DNA of 17,417 nucleotides from JAYFRE01 sp034926235 (GTDB lineage Bacteria > Pseudomonadota > Alphaproteobacteria > Rhodospirillales > Magnetospirillaceae): contig JAYFRE010000158.1 in the NCBI GenBank assembly GCA_034926235.1, forward strand, positions 1 through 17,417, read 5' to 3'. The notes beneath the pieces are model-generated. The model ran no database searches. It saw nothing but the letters and a program-made list of their open reading frames with translations, and had not been told where the DNA came from. Of the stretch, positions 6,372 through 13,201 are shown piece after piece. Positions within the stretch are counted from its first letter, which is position 1. Each line of letters opens with the position of its first letter. Made by a program: the position numbers and the translations under genes.

Positions 6372-7700
6372 ATGACGAAAGAGAGCAAAAGCGCCGACAC
6401 GGAAACCCGGGAAACGGTGACGTTGATCGACAACAGCACCGGCCGCAGCTTCGAGTTTCCGCTCATCTCCGGCACCCTCGGTCCCAAGGTCATCGACATC
6501 CGAACCTTGTACGGCACCACCGGATTCTTCACCTATGATCCAGGCTTCACCTCGACCGGATCTTGCGAATCCAAGATCACCTTCATCGATGGCGACGCCG
6601 GCGTACTGCTGCATCGCGGTTATGAAATCGATCAGTTGGCCGAGCACAGCGATTATCTCGACGTCTGTTATCTGCTGCTGAACGGCGAATTGCCGAACGC
6701 GACCGAAAGAAAGCGTTTCGAGAGCGAAATCGTGCGCCACAACATGCTGCACGAACAGATCGCGTCCTTTTATCGCGGCTTCCGCCGCGACGCCCACCCC
6801 ATGGCGGTGATGTGCGGCGTCGTCGGCGCCTTGTCGGCTTTCTATCATGACAGCCTGGACATCAACGACCCCCGCCAGCGCATGATCGCCAGCTACCGCT
6901 TGATCTCGAAAATGCCGACGATCGCGGCCTGGGCCTATAAATATTCGCTGGGCCATCCCTTCATCTATCCGCGCAACCAGTTGAGCTATGCGGAAAACTT
7001 CCTGCACATGATGTTCGCCACCCCGTGCGAGGAATACCGCGTCAACCCGGTGCTGGCCCGCGCCATGGAACGCATCCTGATCCTGCACGCCGATCACGAA
7101 CAGAACGCCTCGACCTCGACCGTGCGCCTGTCCGGGTCTTCCAACGCCAACCCGTTCGCCTGTATTGCTGCGGGCATCGCCTCGCTGTGGGGGCCTGCCC
7201 ATGGCGGCGCAAACGAAGCGGTGCTGCAGATGCTGAATCAGATCGGCACCAAGGATCGGATTCCTGAATTCCTGAAGCGCGCCAAGGATAAGGACGATCC
7301 CTTCCGCCTGATGGGCTTTGGCCATCGCGTCTACAAGAATTACGATCCGCGCGCCAAGGTCATGCAGCATACCTGTCACGAGGTGCTGAACGAGCTTGGC
7401 GTGAATGACGAACCCTTGCTCGCCTTGGCCATGGAATTGGAAAAAATCGCGCTTGAGGACAGTTACTTCATCGAACGTCAGCTCTATCCCAACGTCGATT
7501 TCTATTCGGGAATCATCTTCCGCGCCATGGGCATCCCGGTCAGCATGTTCACGGCGATCTTCGCCGTTGCCCGGACCGTCGGCTGGGTGGCGCAATGGAA
7601 CGAGATGATCGGCGATCCCAGTCAGAAGATCGGCCGGCCACGCCAGCTTTATACGGGAAGCACGCCGCGCCGATACGTGCCCCTGCACGCGCGTGGCTGA
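6372..7700 (+). CDS. gltA: Citrate synthase GltA (type II)
   Basis: Citrate synthase condenses acetyl-CoA and oxaloacetate at the entry to the TCA cycle. From ATG 6372 it has 442 residues. It carries the extra N-terminal beta domain (about residues 14-75) typical of the NADH-sensitive hexameric type II enzyme, ahead of the all-helical catalytic fold. The catalytic triad is visible: H277 in GPAHGGANEAV, H318 in GFGHRVY and D376 in YPNVDFYSG. An in-frame ATG at 6363 would add three residues, but AGGGA (6359-6363) fits the later start better. An AT-rich patch with GATAAT at 6339-6344 could be a -10, though I see no -35. The 80-base gap from gltX holds a CCGGA-TGGT-TCCGG hairpin (6302-6315) without a T-run. 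A small gene starts inside the last codons. Confidence 0.97.
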   Translation: MTKESKSADTETRETVTLIDNSTGRSFEFPLISGTLGPKVIDIRTLYGTTGFFTYDPGFTSTGSCESKITFIDGDAGVLLHRGYEIDQLAEHSDYLDVCYLLLNGELPNATERKRFESEIVRHNMLHEQIASFYRGFRRDAHPMAVMCGVVGALSAFYHDSLDINDPRQRMIASYRLISKMPTIAAWAYKYSLGHPFIYPRNQLSYAENFLHMMFATPCEEYRVNPVLARAMERILILHADHEQNASTSTVRLSGSSNANPFACIAAGIASLWGPAHGGANEAVLQMLNQIGTKDRIPEFLKRAKDKDDPFRLMGFGHRVYKNYDPRAKVMQHTCHEVLNELGVNDEPLLALAMELEKIALEDSYFIERQLYPNVDFYSGIIFRAMGIPVSMFTAIFAVARTVGWVAQWNEMIGDPSQKIGRPRQLYTGSTPRRYVPLHARG

Positions 7701-7887
7701 CTTTTCGCCAACCCCGCCGCCTCAGTCCCAATGGCGCCATAAAAGAGTGCCGATCCGGGGTTTAAGGCGCGCGGCAGCCAACGACAACCGCCCCACCTCG
7801 GGCGGAGGCGGTCTTCGTTGGCTGGTTTTAGGCGGGATTGCCATCCTGGCGATCCTGGCATGGGGGCGTCTGCACGGCTGGTTCTGA
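7693..7887 (+). CDS. Small single-span membrane protein of unknown function
   Basis: This predicted 64-residue protein is not one I can name. The basic, proline- and arginine-rich N-terminal part holds RAAANDNRP (about residues 26-34), an AANDNR stretch I recall from other small alphaproteobacterial proteins. A glycine linker (about 37-40) follows, and then a hydrophobic segment at about 43-60 (RWLVLGGIAILAILAWG) that should span the membrane, with the basic side in the cytoplasm. The start is a GTG at 7693 that overlaps the gltA stop by 8 bases. No clear ribosome site is seen, so expression would rely on coupling to gltA. Codon choice is like that of the neighbouring genes, and the frame fills the gap neatly up to the gloA terminus. 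The coding call is probable but not certain. Confidence 0.55.
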   Translation: MADFSPTPPPQSQWRHKRVPIRGLRRAAANDNRPTSGGGGLRWLVLGGIAILAILAWGRLHGWF

Positions 7888-7889
7888 CG

Positions 7890-7910
7890 CCAAGCCCTTG
7901 CAGGGCCTGG
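7890..7910. terminator. Hairpin between convergent gene ends (possible bidirectional terminator)
   Basis: CCA-a-GCCCT (7890-7898), loop TGC, and AGGGC-c-TGG (7902-7910) form an 8-base-pair stem with one A-C mismatch. It occupies almost the whole 26-base gap between the stop of the small membrane protein gene and the stop of gloA. No T-run follows on either strand, so termination efficiency is doubtful; it may act as a 3'-end stabiliser for both transcripts. Confidence 0.4.
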
Positions 7911-7913
7911 AAG

Positions 7914-8315
7914 CTATGCCCGCTCGATCAGCTCGACCTTATAGCCATCGGGATCGGCGATGAAGGCGATGACTGTCGTGCCATGCTTCATCGGCCCCGG
8001 CGCGCGCAGGATTTCGACGCCCTGGGCGGCCAGTTCCGCGCAGGCTTTGTAGATATCGGGAACGGCGATGGCGATATGACCGAAGCCGTCACCCAGCGCA
8101 TAAGGCTCCGTCCGGCCCCAATTATGGGTCAGTTCGATCACCGAATGGCTTTCTTCGGGGCCATAACCCAGGAAAGCCAGTGTGAATTCCCCATCCGGAT
8201 AGTCCTGCCGCCGCAGCAAGGTCATACCCAGATGGCGGCAATAGAAATCCAGCGACCGATCCAGATCGAAGACACGGATCATGGTATGCAAAAGACGCCG
8301 ACCATTGCTCGTCAT
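7914..8315 (-). CDS. gloA: Lactoylglutathione lyase (glyoxalase I)
   Basis: Glyoxalase I isomerises the hemithioacetal of methylglyoxal and glutathione to S-lactoylglutathione, a cytoplasmic detoxification step. The 133-residue protein is one VOC-fold domain pair that I recognise as closely resembling E. coli GloA (RLLHTMIRV, VIELTHNWG, GTTVIAFIADPDGYKVELIE). The four metal ligands are present: H10, E61, H80 and E128. The short form without insertions suggests the nickel/cobalt-type bacterial enzyme rather than the zinc type. The ATG at 8315 overlaps the lpxB stop as ATGA and follows AGGAAGGA inside the lpxB tail, so it is translated as the last gene of the envelope operon. A link to lipid A synthesis is not obvious; co-transcription may simply ensure steady expression. 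Confidence 0.93.
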   Translation of the reverse strand: MTSNGRRLLHTMIRVFDLDRSLDFYCRHLGMTLLRRQDYPDGEFTLAFLGYGPEESHSVIELTHNWGRTEPYALGDGFGHIAIAVPDIYKACAELAAQGVEILRAPGPMKHGTTVIAFIADPDGYKVELIERA

Positions 8316-9478
8316 GTATTTTCCTTCCTCATCATACGCAGAACCTGTGCCGCGGCGCGGCGCGACGGGCTTTCGCCGCCAAGGCCGAGGCGGATCAGCG
8401 CTTCGTGATTGCCATCCAGTTGCGCCTGCCGCACAGGGCCGTCATCGAGAAGCCCCGCCAGAGCCGGAACCAGAAGCTCGGTCCGGCAATCCTCTTGCAG
8501 GAATTCCGGCACCACCGATCTATCCATCAACAGATTGAGCAAGCAGACATAGCGCACCTTCAACAGAAGCCGGGCCAAAAAGGCTGTCAAGGGCGCGACA
8601 CGATAGCCGATCGCCATCGGCACGCCCGCCAGCGCCAGTTCCAGCGCCACAGTGCCCGAGGCGGCCAGCGCTGCCCGAGACGCGGCGAAAGCGTCATAAC
8701 GTTCCTGAAGTCCATGCACGACCCGGACCGGCATCGGCCAGGACGCCACACAGGCCCGCACCTCTTCCGCCACGGTTTCGACCGTGGGCACGACCACAGA
8801 CAGACCCGGATAACGCTCTGCCAACGTAGCGGCGGTATCGCCGAACACGCCCAGAAGCCGCGAAGTCTCGGAATGGCGGCTGCCGGGCAGCACGCACAGG
8901 ATCGGCGCATCCCCGTCCAGACCATGGCGTTGGCGGAACGCCGCGCCGTCACCTTTATCCGCTCCACCTTCCAGCACCGGATGGCCGACATGAACCGCAG
9001 GCAAACCCACTCGCTCGAAAAAAGGCGGTTCGTTGGGCAGAAGGCACATCAAGAGATCGATGCACCGCGCAAGCTTGAGAGCGCGTTTTTCTTTCCACGC
9101 CCAAACCATCGGCGCGACATAATGGACGCGCGGAATACGTGAACCGCGTTCCTTCAGCCGCATCGCCAGGCGACCGGTGAATCCCCAACTGTCGATGGTG
9201 ACCAGAACGGCCGGTCTCTTCGCCTCGACATCCGCAACCGTCTGCGACAGGCGCTTCAGGATCAGAGGAATGCGGGGAATCACCTCCGCCACCCCCATGA
9301 CCGCCAGATCGGCCTGGGGAAACAGCGACGTCATGCCCTGAGCGCGCATCGCCTCACCACCAACGCCGGCGAAAGCGACAGCGCCGCCGGTCATTTCCTT
9401 TAGGCCGGCCATCAAACGCGCCCCCAGCAAATCGCCGGAAGGCTCGCCAGCCACCAGATAGACCAAGGGCGCCGTCAC
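8312..9478 (-). CDS. lpxB: Lipid-A-disaccharide synthase LpxB
   Basis: LpxB, a GT19 glycosyltransferase at the inner face of the inner membrane, joins lipid X to UDP-2,3-diacylglucosamine to make the beta-1,6 disaccharide of lipid A. The 388-residue product has normal length. Recognisable segments are VAGEPSGDLLGARL (9-22), VMGVAEVIPRIP (60-71), the TIDSWGF segment with probable catalytic D96, HYVAPMVWAWKEKR (119-132), GHP (165-167) and the nucleotide-binding LPGSR (197-201). The start is a GTG at 9478, overlapping the lpxI stop as GTGA, so translation is coupled. It is preceded in the operon by lpxI, which supplies one of its substrates, and is followed by the coupled gloA. Confidence 0.96.
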   Translation of the reverse strand: MTAPLVYLVAGEPSGDLLGARLMAGLKEMTGGAVAFAGVGGEAMRAQGMTSLFPQADLAVMGVAEVIPRIPLILKRLSQTVADVEAKRPAVLVTIDSWGFTGRLAMRLKERGSRIPRVHYVAPMVWAWKEKRALKLARCIDLLMCLLPNEPPFFERVGLPAVHVGHPVLEGGADKGDGAAFRQRHGLDGDAPILCVLPGSRHSETSRLLGVFGDTAATLAERYPGLSVVVPTVETVAEEVRACVASWPMPVRVVHGLQERYDAFAASRAALAASGTVALELALAGVPMAIGYRVAPLTAFLARLLLKVRYVCLLNLLMDRSVVPEFLQEDCRTELLVPALAGLLDDGPVRQAQLDGNHEALIRLGLGGESPSRRAAAQVLRMMRKENT

Positions 9479-10299
9479 GATTTATCCCATGCGCGCCCGG
9501 TCAGGAACAAACCCGCAGCATCGGCGCTCCGGATCACCGCATCCAGCCCGACCACGATGGTCGATCCGGCCTCGACGGCAATGCCGGCGAAACCGGCTTC
9601 CGCCGCCCCTTTAACGGTATCGGGTCCGATGGTCGGCAGATCGGCGCGGCGTTCCTGTCCCGGCTTGGCGATCTTGACCAGGACAGGACCAGCCCCAGAC
9701 CGGCGCAACGCGCCAGCGCGGCGGATCAGCGCATCGGTACCCTCGATCGCCTCAACCCCCAACACGATGCCTTGCTGCACCACGACCGATTGACCGACAT
9801 CCAAACGGCCCAGACCGATCGCCACCGCCAGCCCGCGCGCGATATCGGTTTCGGCCTGAGCATCGGGAACGATACGCCCCCACAATCCTTCAGGGGCCAT
9901 CAGATCGCCGACCAGATCATCGACCGCGACGATATGGAAACCTTGGTCCTCGAATTCCCGGATCACCGCCGACAAAAGCCCGTCATCCCCCAAAGCCTTG
10001 AAACCGATCCGGGCAAAGAAGCGGGCCGTTTCCCAATCGGGACGCAATTCCAGTAGACTCGGACGGCGGACCGGACCGGCCATGACCACATCTTGCACCC
10101 CTTGGGCGCGCAGCAGGGAAAAAGCCCGGCCGGCTTCGCCCAGACGGACCGAATCATGGGGGATGCCGGTGAAATCCTCCGTCTTTCCATGGCCGTCGAT
10201 GACCAACACGAAGACGTCCCGCCCCGCCGCCTTGCAGGCATTGGCCAGATGGACCGGCAGCATTCCGCCGCCGGCGAGGATGCCCAGCTTAGGCTGCAT
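9475..10299 (-). CDS. lpxI: UDP-2,3-diacylglucosamine diphosphatase LpxI
   Basis: LpxI hydrolyses UDP-2,3-diacylglucosamine to lipid X and UMP, doing the job of LpxH with an unrelated fold. It was characterised in Caulobacter crescentus (formerly DUF1009). The 274-residue protein starts MQPKLGILAGGGMLP, an N-terminal Rossmann-like region, and continues with GPVRRPS (75-81), GDDGLLS (104-110) and the conserved acidic DLPTIGPDT segment (220-228), which probably carries the catalytic aspartate of the family. The frame extends upstream to 10464, but that part lies within lpxA and looks unlike LpxI, so I place the start at the ATG at 10299, which overlaps the lpxA end by 11 bases. Its position between lpxA and lpxB supports the function. 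Confidence 0.95.
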   Translation of the reverse strand: MQPKLGILAGGGMLPVHLANACKAAGRDVFVLVIDGHGKTEDFTGIPHDSVRLGEAGRAFSLLRAQGVQDVVMAGPVRRPSLLELRPDWETARFFARIGFKALGDDGLLSAVIREFEDQGFHIVAVDDLVGDLMAPEGLWGRIVPDAQAETDIARGLAVAIGLGRLDVGQSVVVQQGIVLGVEAIEGTDALIRRAGALRRSGAGPVLVKIAKPGQERRADLPTIGPDTVKGAAEAGFAGIAVEAGSTIVVGLDAVIRSADAAGLFLTGRAWDKS

Positions 10300-11089
10300 T
10301 CTCCGGTTTCGGCTGGCAGAGGGCGCGCGAGGAATCCTCGCGGATAAAATCGACGATTTCGCGCACAGGAGCGCTGTGGCCGAAGGTGGCAGCGACCTCC
10401 TCCAACCGCTCGGCCATCGTCGCATGGGCGGCGAAGAGCAGACGATAGGCGCTGCGCAAGGCATGGATATCGTCGCGCGAAAATCCGCGCCGTTTGATGC
10501 CGATCAGATTGAGGCCCGACAGATAGGCGCGGTTGCCGACCACGGTGCCGTAGGGGATGATGTCGCTATCAACTGCGGTCATACCCCCGACCATCGCGTG
10601 ACGACCGATTCGCACGAATTGATGCACCGCCGACAAGCCACCCAGAACCGCGAAATCGCCGATCGTGACATGACCAGCCAGGGTAGCGTTGTTGACCAGA
10701 ATGACATTGTCGCCGATCCGGCAATCATGCGCGACGTGTGCTGCGACCATGAACAGTCCGTTATTGCCCACCCGCGTGAGCATGCCGCCCCCTTCGGTGC
10801 CGGGATTCATGGTGACATGCTCGCGGATCTGGTTGTTGCACCCGATCTCCAGCCGAGACGGCTCGCCTTTGTATTTCAAATCCTGGGGACGCTGCCCCAA
10901 AGACGCGAACGGATAGACGACGCTGTTTTGGCCGATGCTGGTGATGCCATCGATCACGACATGGGAAATCAGCCGGACGCCTTCGTCCAGGACGACATGC
11001 GGCCCGACGATGCAATAAGGACCGATGACAGCCGAGGAGGCAATCTTGGCGCCTTCGGCGACGATGGCGGTGGGGTGGATATCGGGCAT
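10289..11089 (-). CDS. lpxA: UDP-N-acetylglucosamine acyltransferase LpxA
   Basis: LpxA starts lipid A synthesis by moving a 3-hydroxyacyl chain from ACP to the 3-OH of UDP-GlcNAc. The 266-residue product shows the left-handed beta-helix hexapeptide repeats over about residues 1-190 and a helical C-terminal domain. The catalytic histidine motif AHVAHDC places H121 at the position of E. coli H125, and GLNLIGIKRRGFS (192-204) is a family signature. The ATG at 11089 shares one base with the fabZ stop (TGATG), so it is coupled. A longer in-frame version to 11170 would only add fabZ antisense-unlike sequence and is not favoured. Its end overlaps lpxI. Confidence 0.97.
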   Translation of the reverse strand: MPDIHPTAIVAEGAKIASSAVIGPYCIVGPHVVLDEGVRLISHVVIDGITSIGQNSVVYPFASLGQRPQDLKYKGEPSRLEIGCNNQIREHVTMNPGTEGGGMLTRVGNNGLFMVAAHVAHDCRIGDNVILVNNATLAGHVTIGDFAVLGGLSAVHQFVRIGRHAMVGGMTAVDSDIIPYGTVVGNRAYLSGLNLIGIKRRGFSRDDIHALRSAYRLLFAAHATMAERLEEVAATFGHSAPVREIVDFIREDSSRALCQPKPENAA

Positions 11090-11544
11090 CAGTTGTCCAG
11101 GATCATAGCGGCATAAGTGGCTTCGGCGACCAGGGTTCCACCGACCTTGGCTTCGCTTCGGAACTTCCACACATTGCCGCGATTACGTTCCTTGTAGACA
11201 TGGATGTGCAGCGTGTCGCCCGGAACGACCGGCTTGCGGAAACGGGCATTCTCCACGCTCATGAAATAGACCAGCTTGCCTTCCGCCTCAGGCCCCAGCG
11301 TCTCGACCACCAGAACCGCCGCCGTCTGCGCCATCGATTCGATGATCAGGACGCCCGGCATGACCGGACGCTGGGGAAAATGTCCCTGGAAATGAGGTTC
11401 GGTAGCGGTCACATTCTTGATGCCGACCGCGCTTTCGTTCGAGATGACATCAATCACCCGATCAACCATCAGAAACGGATAGCGATGGGGGATCATCTGC
11501 ATCACCCGTTCGATATCGATGACTTTGCCGACCTGCTTCTCCAT
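11089..11544 (-). CDS. fabZ: 3-hydroxyacyl-ACP dehydratase FabZ
   Basis: FabZ dehydrates 3-hydroxyacyl-ACP in fatty acid elongation, and thereby competes with LpxA and LpxD for the same 3-hydroxyacyl-ACP pool. The 151-residue hot-dog-fold protein has MIPHRYPFLMVD (17-28) and the active-site segment HFQGHFPQRPVMPG (51-64), with catalytic H55 and E69, matching E. coli H54 and E68. The ATG at 11544 follows GAAGGGA in the 13-base gap after lpxD. Its placement between lpxD and lpxA is the arrangement widely conserved in proteobacteria. Confidence 0.97.
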   Translation of the reverse strand: MEKQVGKVIDIERVMQMIPHRYPFLMVDRVIDVISNESAVGIKNVTATEPHFQGHFPQRPVMPGVLIIESMAQTAAVLVVETLGPEAEGKLVYFMSVENARFRKPVVPGDTLHIHVYKERNRGNVWKFRSEAKVGGTLVAEATYAAMILDN

Positions 11545-11557
11545 GCCGTCCCTTCCC

Positions 11558-12577
11558 CTATCCTTTCTTACGAATCAACCGGGCCAAGGCCGCCACCTGG
11601 CGGAGCCAGTCCTGGAACGGCACCGCCGGCGAACCGCCGATCTGACTGCCCGGTTCGACATCGCGCATGACGCCGCTTTGGGCTGCGATGCGCGCTCCCG
11701 ATCCGATCGTGAGATGGCCGGTAATTCCGGCCTGCCCCGCCGCGACGACGAAATCGCCGAGATGCGTGCTGCCTGAAATACCGACCTGGGACACGATCAC
11801 GCATCCCCGGCCCAGATGCACGTTGTGCCCGATCTGGACCAAGTTATCAATCTTGCTGCCCGCGCCGATGATGGTATCGGGGCCTGCGCCGCGATCAATG
11901 GTGGTGTTGGCGCCGATTTCGACATCATCACCGATCAGCACGCGGCCCAGCTGCGGCACCTTCAGATGGCCTTCCGCCCCCATGGCGAAGCCAAATCCGT
12001 CCTGGCCGATACAAACGCCGGGATAAAGCCGGACTCGGCATCCGACCATGGCATGGCTGAGACTGGCCAGCGCGCCGACGATGCAATCTTCGCCCAGAAC
12101 CACGCCAGCGCCGATCACGGCGTTGGGACCGATCCAGCAGCGTTCGCCGATTTCGACCCTAGGGCCGATCACAGCGCCGGCATCGACCCGGACGCTGGGT
12201 GCCAGACGGGCAGACGGATCAATGCTGGCCGATGACGCGATCCCCGGCTCGGGCCGGGGTGCGGGATAGAAGGCCGCTGCCGCCTTGGCGTAGCTGCGGT
12301 AGGGATCCGGCGACAAAAGCAGCCGCATGCAGGGCGGAGCCTTGGAGGCCAGCGACGGATGGGCAATGCAGGCTCCCGCCTTGCTGTTCGTGAAAGCGGG
12401 AATGTATTTCTTGTTGTCCACGAAAGACAGATGCTCGGGTCCGGCCGCATCAAGCGGCCGGACATCCGAAATCTGCCAGCCGCCCTCTTCCGCCCTGGCG
12501 AGTTCAGCACCGCAACGCCTGGCAAGCAGGGCCAGATCGAACGGCCCCTCGGGCGTAAAGAAACGCGGATCAGCCAT
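11558..12577 (-). CDS. lpxD: UDP-3-O-acylglucosamine N-acyltransferase LpxD
   Basis: LpxD adds the second, N-linked hydroxyacyl chain in lipid A synthesis. The 339-residue protein has the N-terminal uridine-binding domain (about 1-105, with LSFVDNKKY at 50-58), a long hexapeptide-repeat beta-helix (about 112-315) and a C-terminal helix. The catalytic histidine is H251 in VQIGHNVHLG, matching E. coli H239. The ATG at 12577 starts 3 bases after the ompH stop, and a purine-rich GAAGAAGG in the ompH tail is the probable ribosome site. The LpxC deacetylase that acts between LpxA and LpxD is not in this window; it is usually encoded elsewhere. Confidence 0.97.
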   Translation of the reverse strand: MADPRFFTPEGPFDLALLARRCGAELARAEEGGWQISDVRPLDAAGPEHLSFVDNKKYIPAFTNSKAGACIAHPSLASKAPPCMRLLLSPDPYRSYAKAAAAFYPAPRPEPGIASSASIDPSARLAPSVRVDAGAVIGPRVEIGERCWIGPNAVIGAGVVLGEDCIVGALASLSHAMVGCRVRLYPGVCIGQDGFGFAMGAEGHLKVPQLGRVLIGDDVEIGANTTIDRGAGPDTIIGAGSKIDNLVQIGHNVHLGRGCVIVSQVGISGSTHLGDFVVAAGQAGITGHLTIGSGARIAAQSGVMRDVEPGSQIGGSPAVPFQDWLRQVAALARLIRKKG

Positions 12578-12580
12578 GGA

Positions 12581-13198
12581 TTACTTGGCCTTCTTCTTCG
12601 GCGCAGCCGCTGCAGGGGCGGCCTCGACCTGAGGCGCCGGCACTGTCACGTCCGCCAGACGCTTATTGAGCCCTTCGATCACTTCCTTGGTGACGTTCAT
12701 CTTTTCGTCATACAGCATCACCTGGGTGCGCGGCAGCACGACATTGGCGCCATGGGCTTGCGCCACTTCGCCAACCGTTTCGATCAACGCCTTGTTGATC
12801 TTCTCCATCGCCGCACCATAGGATTTGTCCAGAGCGCGGCCCTTCATCTCGGCCTCGCGCCGGAACGCGGCGACGTCAGCGTCGAAGGCGCGTGCGCGTT
12901 CGATCATCTGTTCCTGCGACAAGGTCTGGCTCTGCTTTTGCAGTTCCATCTGCTTGGCGCGCAGACCGGATTCCTTCTTTTCCACCTCATCGCGGTAGGA
13001 TTGCTGATAGCGCTCGATCTGAGTGCGAGCCGATTTGGCTGCCGTCGATTGCTGCAACACCCCATCGACATCGACCACCGCGATCGAGGGAGCCGGAGGC
13101 GTCGCCGCGCCCTGTCCCCAGGAAGGCTGCGAAAGCAGAAGAGCGGATGCCGTGAACAAGCATCCGGCCAAGAGCCGGACGCCCGATGGGTTTGTCAT
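12581..13198 (-). CDS. skp: OmpH/Skp-family periplasmic chaperone
   Basis: Skp-type chaperones are periplasmic trimers that carry unfolded outer-membrane proteins to the BAM complex. The 205-residue precursor has a signal peptide (about residues 1-29, hydrophobic core LLAGCLFTASALLL). The OmpH domain begins PSIAVVDVDGVLQQS (37-51) and then has a long, highly charged helical arm (about 55-150) that should form the tentacle coiled coil, followed by the return strand ANVVLPRTQVMLYDE. An Ala/Pro tail ending in KKKAK (about 186-205) is an extension with no clear role. The ATG at 13198 lies 3 bases after bamA, with ACGAGG in the last bamA codons as ribosome site. The position directly after bamA is the conserved one. 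Confidence 0.93.
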   Translation of the reverse strand: MTNPSGVRLLAGCLFTASALLLSQPSWGQGAATPPAPSIAVVDVDGVLQQSTAAKSARTQIERYQQSYRDEVEKKESGLRAKQMELQKQSQTLSQEQMIERARAFDADVAAFRREAEMKGRALDKSYGAAMEKINKALIETVGEVAQAHGANVVLPRTQVMLYDEKMNVTKEVIEGLNKRLADVTVPAPQVEAAPAAAAPKKKAK

Positions 13199-13201
13199 GA
13201 T

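Noticed and set aside
5817..7688. 623-codon open frame on the - strand opposite gltX and gltA
   Set aside because: It is in register with the gltA codons, so its stops would need TTA, CTA or TCA codons in gltA, which are rare at this GC content. The translation is low-complexity (rich in H, G, D, R and Q) and matches no family I know, while both sense genes are certain.
10300..10464. 55-residue N-terminal extension of LpxI
   Set aside because: It lies entirely within lpxA in another frame and is arginine/serine-rich shadow sequence; MQPKLGILAGG is the family start.
11090..11170. 27-residue N-terminal extension of LpxA
   Set aside because: It overlaps fabZ in another frame; MPDIHPTAIV with the TGATG junction is the normal LpxA start.
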